Notes under the pieces: model-generated | What the model was told of the DNA's origin: nothing | Databases searched by the model: none | The model's input: the letters and a program-made list of their open reading frames with translations, nothing else | Made by a program: the position numbers and the translations under genes | In this document: piece after piece, positions 36,432 to 45,965 of the stretch | Numbering within the stretch: the first letter of the stretch is position 1 | Layout: every line of letters starts with the position of its first letter | Assembly (NCBI GenBank): GCA_021234155.1 | Contig: JAJEKV010000100.1 | Location: forward strand, 3,572,116-3,636,115 | Direction of reading: 5' to 3' | Origin: Isoetes taiwanensis | Lineage: Eukaryota > Streptophyta > Lycopodiopsida > Isoetales > Isoetaceae | Length of the DNA: 64,000 bases

Positions 36432-36545
36432 ATGTATTAATACTCTATGTATAACCCTGACTACTCCATGAAATAGTACTCGATGTATAAATACTCCATA
36501 CACTTCAATCCCATGTGCCAAGTCACCATACACTCCAATCCCATG

Positions 36546-37221
36546 TGCCAAGTCACCATACACATGGAGTATTTATACATGGTGTATTTATACATCTAGT
36601 GCCAAGTCACCATACATGGATTACTTATACATGGAGTATTTATACATGGAGTATTTATATATCTAGTATTTATACATGGAGTATTTATACATGGTGTATT
36701 TATACATGGAGTATTTATACATCTAGTATTTAAACATGGAGTATTTATACATCTAGTATTTATACATGGAGTATTTATACATCTGGTATTTATACATGGA
36801 GTATTTATACATGTTGTATTTATACATGTAGTATTTATACATCTAGTATTTATACATGGAGTATTTATACATGGTGTATTTATACATGTAGTATTTATAC
36901 ATCTAGTATTTATACATGGAGTATTTATACATGGTGTATTTGTACATCTAGTATTTATACATGGAGTATTTATACATGGTGTATTTGTACATGGAGTATT
37001 TACACATGTAGTATTTACACATGGAGTATTTATATATGTAGTATTTGTACATGGTGTATTTATACATGGAGTATTTATACAGGGAGTATTTATACATTGA
37101 GTATTTATACATGGAGTATTTATACATGGTGTATTTATACATGGAGTATTTATACATGTTGTATTTATACATGGAGTATTTATACATGGTGTATTTATAC
37201 ATGGAGTATTTACACATGGAA
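36546..37221. repeat. 15-bp minisatellite, about 45 units
   Basis: The unit is GGAGTATTTATACAT with variants GGTGTATTTATACAT, TAGTATTTATACATC and TTGTATTTATACATG. The unit length is a multiple of three and lacks stops in several frames, so it gives long spurious frames with a five-residue period on the minus strand (such as CINTP repeats) and YMEYL-like repeats on the plus strand. It lies just downstream of the transposase frame. Confidence 0.9.
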
Positions 37222-38339
37222 TCACCATACACGGCCCTTGGCAATGTATGTATCGGGAAAAACAGTTTGTATGCATGGAGAGGTTGTATGTGGTTGCAAT
37301 TTGAAGCTAACTGAACAGATTGAACATCAAGCAACTTAGATTTATATTATCAAAAGAAGCCCTTAGGCAAGGTAGCTACCAGGAACTCAAAAAAGTCAAG
37401 AGGGATTCGGGACTTCCTCCACATTCATAGACGTGTGTTAATGAAAAAAAAGGGACGCTCCTCCTTCATGAATCATCGCCAGCTATGCACTGTAACTGGG
37501 GCGGGCTCGTTTTGTCTGCGAAGTTCAAGCAGTGAGTTAGTTCCAACAGTTTGTAAAGAACATCAAACGAATAGCGCCCATGAAGTCGACCTTGCCGGTG
37601 ACCGCTTAACCTTCCCGTAACTTGGGTCACGTAGCGAACTGGCGGGAACACAAAATCATCGTCATCCGCTCGTCCTTGCACTCCTCGCCGCCGCTTAGAA
37701 CCACCGGAATCTTTGCAGGTGCACACTCCTTCACTGCGCTGGAACCACCGGAATCTTTACTGACCACACTCCTTCGCCGCTTTGAACCACCGTGAACTTT
37801 GCAGCCACACTTTGCGGATGGCGTATGGCACTTCATTTGCGTGAATGTAGGTAAGCGAGATTCTTCGCCCACTCCCCATCAAGCGTCTCGTGCCCGGGGA
37901 TGTGTGAAACGTTGGAGACCTTCGCGGGAATCCTTATGCACTCACAACCCTGCGTCCGAAGGTATGGCGACAGAAATTGGCGGGACCTCTACCGATTTGC
38001 GACTCAGGAGATGCTGCTGCGGACTCTCAAGCACGCAATCCTTGACCTCAAGAAAACCGTGGTCCCCTGCGAGGACGCCTGCCGATTCTGACTAGTGAAG
38101 CGGTCCCACATGCACGGAACTTCGGCTACAAATCGTAAGAACATCCATCGGCTATTTTGGTTTTACGGTGAACATGATTCTTCTGGCATTTATAGAGCCG
38201 CTGGAGGTTCTTTGGACCTGATGATGATCTTTGGAGTTAGCGGCGTATTGGGGAAGCAAGCCACGGGAAGATCGCCTCAAAAGAAGCGACCAAGGAATTA
38301 TGATTCAATACGAAGAGGATGGCGCTACCGGGTCCTACG
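37222..38339. other. No gene recognised; short GC-rich tandem repeat
   Basis: Inside the probable MULE. At 37680-37810 a unit of about 45 bp (GAACCACCGGAATCTTT.CAG.CACACTCCTTCGCCGC) is repeated three times; its GGAATC word recalls the end-array unit. The surrounding frames have no family resemblance. Confidence 0.4.
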
Positions 38340-38620
38340 GGCGAAGTATGATTCCGGCCCGGTGGAATCACCCTAAGGACTAGATTTCGCCCTAAATTGT
38401 AAAGTCCGATGTAGCCCACGACGTGGCGCCGTTTTCATTCCCTGTTGCGTACGTCAGTTAAACGTCCGTCCGAGTGGCAGTCCTTTGACGTGACCAAGCA
38501 ATTAATGACTGCGGCATGCAATGATGGGGGCGGGCATTCCATTGGATGGAATCACCAGCTTGTGATTCCACCGGATAGAATCACCCGCCAAGAATCACCC
38601 ACCGGATGGAATCACCTACC
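38340..38620 (+). repeat. Internal block of GGAATCACC units
   Basis: Five or six copies of the same palindromic unit (for example TTGGATGGAATCACC, TGTGATTCCACCGGATAGAATCACCC) lie here, in the same orientation as the left array. This may mark the end of a second, nested element of the family, or a leftover from a rearrangement. Confidence 0.6.
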
Positions 38621-40072
38621 CACACTCACGACCATTGCCAGACAAATAGTTCTCTATTTTTTGAATGGACGGCATATTCGAATATTCACGTTCAAAATTT
38701 CAAAAGATTCATTAGCTAAATTACTTTCAAATTCAAATTCAAATGAGTTCAAAGTCCTAAAACATTAGGAAGTCGATTAAACCCAAAGAATGGCCGGTAT
38801 TTTTTGTTGTTATATTCACGGTTTCTCACATACATAATAAAATTCAAGGCCCATGCACCCTTAAGCGGGTCATGGGGCCACCGTTTTCACTCCAATCTCC
38901 CTCGGGCAAGTGGAAGGTGGTTCTTCTTTCTTTACGGTCTCCGCTTTTTGTAACATCATCGCAAATGAGGACCTCCTCACCGGGTCGATCTCAAAGACGC
39001 CCAAACCATTTGGAAGCATCGACAACACCTGAATCGGGAAAATTAGCACAGTTCGAATAGACTAGATAAATTGGACACATATAAATACCCACGATTGCTC
39101 TTTGGTGTTGCAGAGATATCCCGCAAGAACCACTTGACAAAACAGATGGTGTAAAATTCATAATCTGGGTGTTTTCTGGCGAGGGACCTTGAGAGACGCA
39201 GCGAGGAATTGTGCAATCTGGGCGACTCAAAACTCCACCTCTTCATAACGTCGGGAAACAAAATGGGGCCAAAGGAATGAGAGAAACCCAAAAATTGACC
39301 TGAAAGGGGCATAATTTTAACTTACAATGTGGCTAAACAAAGGCAAGCTCGAAAGTGCATGCCCGACATTGAATCCAAATGGAGCAACACCGACACGAGT
39401 TCGGAGCACGTGGCATGCATCAATCGTGAAACCAATATGAACAAGCTCCAATTGATTGCTGCAAACAATTGCAAAACCAGAATTAAGGTTCAATTGCCCA
39501 TGAATGGATTTAAAGCAGTTCTTTACCCGCTCATGAGGAAGTAATAGAACCCGACGTGATCCGCCAATTCTGCACGATGAACGGTTTGGTGGGATTAATT
39601 TAGCAAAGCGGATCATATGAACCGGATTGACCTTCCAAACTGTTCCGCAGAAAAAGCCCAAGAAGCAGGATGCACGAAAACATCTTTGCGTGATCTTCAT
39701 TGCTCGGGAATGGAATGTATCAAGGCCCTTGAGAGACCACATAGTCACCGAATCAAAGCCTTGTGATGCTCGGTAGTGCTTATAAGATCGACTTTACGAG
39801 TAAATAGGCACCAACACATTCTTCATTGATTCTGCAATCCACATCATCACCGGGACCGAACTGCTCATGAAATCTTGGGCGAAGTTGCCATACACATTTT
39901 AAAATTTCGCTGGCGATGATTTCTTGCCCACTCGAATGGGTCGGCCGCTTAGTGTCGATGGGTATTTAAATGTAAAGTTCTGAGTCCACCTCTGGGAAAA
40001 GAAGATTGATTGATAAGAGAACAACGAATTAAAAAGTCGGCTTCCGGCCTATGCATCATGGGGATCTCAATT
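38621..40072. other. No gene recognised
   Basis: Unassigned sequence inside the probable MULE. A 143-codon minus-strand frame (39317-39748) and one at 39043-39312 are open and Cys/Phe/Ser-rich. I do not recognise them, and they could be captured host DNA or non-coding. Confidence 0.35.
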
Positions 40073-41223
40073 AAAGTGCCCTCCTCTTCGATGGAGCGGG
40101 ATCGGGGAGTCTATTTGAATGAATTGCCTCACGCAAACCCTCAATGTAGCTGGAGGTTTCAAACACTATATGGTTAGGGGCAAGATACTCCCTCTTTTTT
40201 GCTGCCCTCTTCTTCCTTGGAGTTTTTGGGGAGCTCTGAGTGGGAGCTTGCACACTTTCTCGGGAGGGGGGATGCAAGATCTCCTTGGGCTGTCTGCGAG
40301 TTCCTTGCTAAAATCATCATTCTCTACCGAGCTTGCTCTACGGAATATGAAATCGGCCTTCATCTCTTCAACCGTCAAACCAAACCTGGTGGCGATTTAT
40401 TTTTTTTCTAATTGCTTCCCTCTTACGCTCCTCCAAAGTTTCCTCTACCGTCGCCTTATCTCCACTGTTGATTGACCCAAAGCGAGACCTCATAGCGGGA
40501 TTAAGAAGTCCGTGCTCAATGCGCTCCTCGCCATAGCCTCTCGACCAGCTTTGCCCTCACCAAAATCCGCCCTAAGATTATCTGCCACAGATAATCTTCA
40601 TCCAGGCTTTCCGCTCGGCTTCACCAATTCAAAGTTCCTCTTCCTTACGCTCATTTCTGGAGCAAATGGTTTCGAGCCCCTCTTGCCAATGGCGGCAGCT
40701 TGTAATCATTCGTCATGGAATGCTTGGCGTCTGTGGATCTCCGGATCCCATTTTTTTGGATGCTTTGCTACTACACCCACGCAGAATAAACAATACCACG
40801 GCCATCCGCCGATCAATTTCCGAGTTTTGATTCCAAAGCATCCATGTATCCGGCGTTATCCTCGGGAGGGTTCTCCACGGCATCCTCTCCAAAATCCCGG
40901 GCTCACGGTAATGAACTTTTCCTTTGCATCCTTGCACTCATTCTTTTTCTTTACTTACCGGCGGCTCCCCTTCCAAAGACACCGGGAATAATTCGCCGCC
41001 GACTAACAAGCCGCTACCTTTGACAGATGCAAGATCCGCCATCTCACCTCCGCGGCTAACCGGCTCAAACACAGGAGGGAAATTTAGGGGGAGTCCACCT
41101 CCGACTCGACCAGCTCTTCCGACAACGGATTGTTGGCGGCAAATTTGAAAGCTGAATTGGCTGAGAAGATTCTCACCGGGAAGTTCTCATTAACCGAGGT
41201 TCCGTGGCTTTGATCCATCACGA
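40073..41223 (-). pseudogene. Second gene of the MULE, unknown function, frame-broken
   Basis: Read on the minus strand, several stretches look like one protein split by frame changes. They are: MDQSHGTSVNENFPVRIFSA at the start; a piece ending PVSLEGEPP before a GTAAGT donor-like site; an acidic piece EDAVENPPEDNAGYMDALES; then HPKKWDPEIHRRQAFHDEW at about 40715-40775; NSGDKATVEETLEERKRE; TVEEMKADFIFRRASSVEND; and a basic tail with KTPRKKRAAKKREYLAPN and SSYIEGLREAIHSNR. I recognise no family. Its position, running inward from the right end and convergent with the transposase gene, resembles the mudrA/mudrB layout of Mutator, but sequence kinship with mudrB is not implied. At least three frame changes are present. 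Confidence 0.45.
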
Positions 41224-41349
41224 ACAAAATGAACGTAAAAGGACAAGAATTCGGCCGGAGGGAGGAACTGAGGCTGTTTTAAATTGGGAGGAATGGGAGG
41301 CCCGAATCTAAGTTCTCGTGAGAGAGGGCTTTTCGGGCGCTAATCCGGT

Positions 41350-41730
41350 AGTGATTCCTTCTAGAGGATCATCATCTTAGGGGAAGACGGTATGCACGGG
41401 ATAGGACAATGAACATGCAAACATTTCCCTTGTGGTCGGCGGTGTCACGGCTAATAATACTCCTGGTCGGACATTCAATTCAAAACGAGCCCCTAATTTG
41501 GCCGCGGCTTTTATATCAAACATCCATGGCACCGATGTCAATCATCGTTTTACCGATGATTCCATCGGTGGATTTGGCGTGATTCCATCTTTTATTTTTC
41601 AATTGATTCCACCCGTAGTGTTGCCGGGAGAATCGATGGGGGGGATTCCATCACGGTGGAAGGCGACAGATGGTGGTGATTCCAGGAAAATGGTCCATAT
41701 GGTGATTATCCGTGAATCCGATGAGCTCCT
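41350..41730 (-). repeat. Right-end array of the palindromic unit, inverted
   Basis: About six degenerate units in the form TGATTCC or GGTGATTCC (near 41354, 41558, 41580, 41606, 41645 and 41678), the reverse complement of the left-array unit. The array is sparser and more degenerate than the left one. Confidence 0.6.
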
Positions 41731-42158
41731 CCTATTAGTACTTCTATTCCGTCACTCCATAATATGTCAAATGCTCAAATCGAAGTGTACACTCTCATTC
41801 AGTTGGGTAAAGTTATGTATTGTTTAGTTGCTTCATAATAAGTCAAAAAAATTAAATGATGATATATAATTTCTGTGGTCATTTGTTTTTTGATAATGCA
41901 TTAAGGAAAGCAAGGGGCGAATTTGATGTAGATTGGTTTAGCTTGTATGCTGAGTTGTTTGTTATTTCATTGCATTGTTTGTTATTTTATTTTATTGGTT
42001 TGCCAAACATGTCAAACAAAGACTATTAATTCATTGTGTACTTTCAAAATATAGTAGCCACAGTGCGAACAAATGTCTTCCTTCTAAGAAGGAGACGTGC
42101 ATTTCGCACCATGACGACGCAGATAATCCCAAGCCCAAAAGCAGATCCTTAGCAAAGA
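41731..42158. other. No gene recognised
   Basis: AT-rich DNA. A CCATAATATGTCAAATG-like word at 41758 and a CATAATAAGTCAAA word at 41835 recall Stowaway MITE ends, but no inverted pair with a TA duplication could be drawn. Confidence 0.35.
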
Positions 42159-42698
42159 TGGCAGCAATTTCAAGACTCAAACCCCCCTTCGTCTCAATTT
42201 ATGGCATTCCGACAAGACGCGACCGCTTTTTTCGAAGTTCGATTCGGGCCAAGGATCAGAAAAAGGAAAAAGGGGCAAGAAATTTGGGTCCGGATTGCAG
42301 GAAAATTGCAGCTTTAAATGCCATAGCTGAGACACTTACTCCGGCCCTGCATCCCCACAAGAAGGGGCAATCGGAATTGGCTCTTAGAATGGCCAAATTT
42401 CGTGGCGCCCTTGCATCATCTGTTAGAAATAATGAAATTGTTCACTGTGATGCAGAGGCCAGATCTAGAATTCGATCCATGGGAACCCGGAATCGTGCTG
42501 CACAGGCTTCTCTTTCATGGATCGATGAGACAGAGGCGGGAGGCAAAAACTTTGGATGCAAAACAAGAAGTTAAGGATTTAATCCAAGACCAGGAGATAG
42601 AGCAATATGTAGGGATCAGAGAGATTTTGGCGATGATATGGGACCGAAAGACAGGATCCACTTCACCTTCACACTTCAGATCAAGTCCGGCATTTTGA
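42159..42698 (+). CDS. Hypothetical protein, possibly plastid-targeted, frame uncertain
   Basis: From a Met at 42159 the frame reads MAAISRLKPPFVSIYGIPTR and stays Arg/Ser/Lys-rich and acid-poor for about 35 residues, like a plastid transit peptide. It continues through IAALNAIAETLTPALHPHKK. From about 42420 a different frame looks the better coding one (LEFDPWEPGIVLHRLLFHGS, AKQEVKDLIQDQEIEQYVG, REILAMIWDRKTG). A frameshift or a short unrecognised intron would explain this. I do not recognise the family. It could be a host gene or a decayed copy; support rests on residue composition only. Confidence 0.35.
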
Positions 42699-43669
42699 AC
42701 CTCTATCAGAGTGCAACAAAACGGAAAAAAATTTATGCTATAGTCACTTTGTAATTCCTCGGTTTTGTTTCCTGTAAAAGGAACCCAAATCAGACCGTCG
42801 CTGCAGCACAGTGCATTCGAGGAGCAGAAGAGAAAATAAAAATATAAGCTTTGAAGAGAGGCCACAAATTCTTACCATGTCATGCCCTTCATTTCTCCGA
42901 GCTCTGTTAAATAAAAAAAAGGACCAATCAATATATTAGTCAATCGCCATAGCTGCCAAAACGAAGCTCAAAATTCAAGCTATTGGCAACTGCAAATGAA
43001 AATTACCAAGAAGTTAATTGTAGTAGCGAGACCCCAGTATTTGAGAGCGGCTAAACTATATGTGCACGCAGCCTTCTCCTCCTTATCATATGCCCTGCAA
43101 CTGAAGGCATGCATGCAAGAATCTGGAAGCGCCTTCATTTTTAAAGCACCCAGGACATTATCATCTCCACCAAATCGACTACAACAAAAAAAATACTTCC
43201 AACGGTTTGCTAGAATGTTACTGTGCAGAAGAAAAACATAGCCGAGATCTCTGTTTATACCTTTTCTTCTCTCCACCCTTTAAAATCTGGTTGGGTCTTC
43301 TCTCTTGAACAAAAAATCACCGTTTATTAGCATGCCATAAATCTTCTGGCGAAACCACCGCCCAAGACTCCATCGCCTAAAACTCCACCGCCCAAACTCC
43401 ATCTCCAAATGCGACCATCGCCTGCAACACAAATTTCTCCCAATTTTTCCGCTGGAGCCATGTCCCAATTTCCCCCAATTTTCCCGCCATAGACCCATGT
43501 TATTATTACTGTGCTATTTTGCTATTAATAAAGTTAGAAGCAGTTATTAATAGGACAAAAAAGTCTTTATAGGTTCGGGATGGCATTTTGCCCCAGGCTA
43601 CAGGTTCGGCATCGATGACATGTCATTTCTTAGAAGGTCCTTATTTAATCTCATATATCCTCTAATGGA
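42699..43669. other. No gene recognised
   Basis: A 98-codon minus-strand frame at 42980-43276 has no recognised family. The stretch 43400-43490 is a C/T-rich, proline-codon-like repeat (CCCAATTTTTCC, CCCAATTTCCCCC). Confidence 0.35.
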
Positions 43670-44142
43670 TTAAGGTTCGAGATCCAAACTGAGGGTTCTA
43701 GAATGCGGCTACTAGAGATACGAAATGCTAACTCATTTGGAATCCTAACTTTTAGATGATCTACCAAGGAATCTGCTCCAACTATCTGCTTCGGAGGACT
43801 TGCACCCGCTTCCGGCATCTCCATAGCTCTGCAAGTGATGATCAGGTTGCAAGGTTGTAGCAGCTCCTATTTTCCTCAATCTTCCCCCAAATTCGAGTTG
43901 GGGTAGAATTGGGGATGGGAGCCCATTTTGCCATCCCAAAATGGCAAGCTACCTCTGAGAATCGAATTAGGCCAGGTGACACTCTCTAGTTAGCCTACAT
44001 TACTAATTAATACTATTATTTAGCCTAATTAGGCTAAGTTAGTTGCAATAAACTCTTTTAGGTTAGTCCCCAATGGTCCCGATATCCTGGTGACTTGTCA
44101 AGTTGTTTATACCTATATTGTATAAATACAGGGAACGTCACA
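43670..44142 (-). mobile_element. Truncated LTR of the gypsy-like family (copy D)
   Basis: The stretch 43670-43850 matches the right part of LTR copy C (GAGATCCAAACTGAGGGTTC and beyond). The plus-strand end GGGAACGTCACA at 44131-44142 is the mirror of the LTR start TGTGACGTTCC at 58191. A TTGTATAAATACAGGG word lies just inside that end. It is a 5' portion of an LTR on the minus strand, without its other half. Confidence 0.55.
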
Positions 44143-44145
44143 GAG

Positions 44146-44490
44146 TTGACGCAGACGCAACGCAGGTCATACACTAGAGAACGTACCACAAGAAAACATG
44201 CATCTTATAAAGCTACATGATGAAACAATATACATCCATGCCCAATAGGCAACAACATAACCACAAAAGAACAACAGATATAACATATAGCGCACTTACA
44301 CACTGTAATCTACAAGAGATGTTTCCTCTTCCTCTTCCTCTTCCTCTTCCTCTTCCTCTTCCTCCACATGAGGATTTGGAAGATGATTTTGTTCATAAAA
44401 CCACTCTCTAGGTAAGAAGACCAATAATGACCACAATAATATTCCCCATAAACGGGGAGGCAATCTGTCATGCTAGGGTCCATATAGTAT
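44146..44490. repeat. Dispersed repeat, inverted copy of 1-345
   Basis: See 1-345. It contains a TTCCTC hexanucleotide tract (about 44319-44366) where the other copy has GAG triplets. It begins within four bases of the end of LTR copy D. Confidence 0.75.
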
Positions 44491-45016
44491 GGGCTGTCAC
44501 TTACATATGGCCTACATAATTGCATAACATGCATTTATGTCGACATGGTAATTTAGTGCAAAGTAATGTTGAGGTTTAACTCCATTAAAATGCTCCATTT
44601 TTGTATCACAAAAAGGAAGTCTACACCCATAATTAGCAATCTAAACTATATGTCATGGGGATGGTCCTCTAAACCAAATATAATCACCAAGGGAACTGCA
44701 GATGCAACATACCTTGTGCTTCACGAAATCATATTTGATCACAAAAACAACTTCTTCGTTATCGCCATGCCTTCTTAAAATCTTCTTTGTTTAGCATCAT
44801 GCCTTATTAGAAACTTGTTAGTTCAGAACAACTGCTTATTTCTTGTTGGCATTGCTATTGCTACTATTATTGCTGACATTATTGTTGTTGTTGTTGCTGC
44901 TATTCTTGTTATACTTGCTTCTGTCCACATGTTCCTGGTTACTCTTAGCCTTTTGTGACAATGCATTAATAACTGAGATAGATGCAATTGCTTAACCTAT
45001 ACAAGCACATGGCACT
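44491..45016. other. No gene recognised
   Basis: AT-rich sequence with a TTGTTG/TTATTG simple stretch near 44865-44900. Nothing else is seen. Confidence 0.4.
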
Positions 45017-45024
45017 ATCATCAG

Positions 45025-45601
45025 CAGTGTTGTCACGTACTTAGTGTATAGTACTTGTACAATAGGTCTTCCAAGGTACTGTACCTTTTATATACTTTAG
45101 AGTTTTTTTGTACGTTACGTACATTTGCCATGTGCTGTTCTGTTTTATGTACAGTATGTACAGTATATTACGTATGGAAAAAATATAAAGTTCTGTATAT
45201 AAATATTGCAATTTTGCACTTAAAGTTATGCTTTTTTGAGGAGTTTCTATAAGATCTGAACTATAAGGAGTTGGTTAAGAGGTCGGACTGGTCAAATAAG
45301 AACCTGCAATAAAAAGTTCATGTAAATAAATTGAAATTAGTACTAAAGCAAAGAAATATAAGCACAAAAATTTTGCCTGCTCTTTATCGAACACTACAAG
45401 AGCTAGAAACATACAATTAGAGTTTTTTCTTACTTGAAATTGACATTAGACATTAGAGGGGCACAAAATTGACATGAGGATATGATTTAAATCCGTAACA
45501 AAAAAAATTGACCCTACACTTTAGAGGTACAAGACGTACTGTACACTACCCAAGGTACTATACATACAAAATCATAGTGTACGGGTACGTGAACAACACT
45601 G
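45025..45601. mobile_element. hAT-type MITE, 577 bp, with 8-bp target duplication
   Basis: Terminal inverted repeats begin CAGTGTTG, continue with a CACGTAC block and then GTAC-rich words (left CAGTGTTGTCACGTACTTAG; right end, reverse complement, CAGTGTTGTTCACGTACCCG). The flanks are ATCATCAG (45017-45024) and ATTATCAG (45602-45609), a 7-of-8 match and the duplication length typical of hAT. There is no transposase. Subterminal GTACTTGTAC/GTACAGTATGTAC words add palindromes near the left end. Confidence 0.75.
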
Positions 45602-45965
45602 ATTATCAGTGAAATATAAGATAACATTTGTAAAAACAAAAATCAACAAGGGTTTGGCATATACAAGAACATCACATGCGAGTTTAACTATGAAAGTTAT
45701 GATCCATTTTAAAACGACGAAAGGCTGAACATAAAGCACACATTCATGCCAAAAGTATCTTCCAAATCAATTATGTTCATGTCTAAAATTGTTGGAACTT
45801 TTGAAGTGCCTTTGTAGAGAGGCAAAGAGAAACCTAGGGTAACTAATCAATGCGAACCCAATCTTGACATATACCTAAAAGAGAAATGGCCTGATTGCAA
45901 AATTACTATTTTCCAGATTCAACGTTGACTGGTAATGATTTACAGTATCAACAATCTCAGAGTCA

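Larger units (their letters stand above)
32817..41730 (+). mobile_element. Probable large MULE with palindromic end arrays
   Basis: The left end carries ATATCCTTACCCTGGTTT, which matches the terminal repeat of the 451-bp MULE at 19186. Next come an array of GGAATCACC palindromic units (32845-33445), a transposase gene on the plus strand (about 33670-36431), a 15-bp minisatellite, a second gene on the minus strand (40073-41223), and a right array with the unit inverted (GGTGATTCC, TGATTCCA; 41350-41730). The inverted orientation of the two arrays and the two convergent genes suggest one element of about 8.9 kb. I could not find the right-hand terminal repeat or a target duplication, so the right limit is approximate and nesting of smaller elements is possible. 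Confidence 0.55.

Noticed and set aside
36596-37276. 226-codon minus-strand frame with CINTP-like repeats
   Set aside because: It is the 15-bp minisatellite read in a stop-free frame; frames on the other strand are equally open.
41720-41850. Stowaway-like MITE end
   Set aside because: Only a short word resembles the family; no inverted pair or TA duplication.
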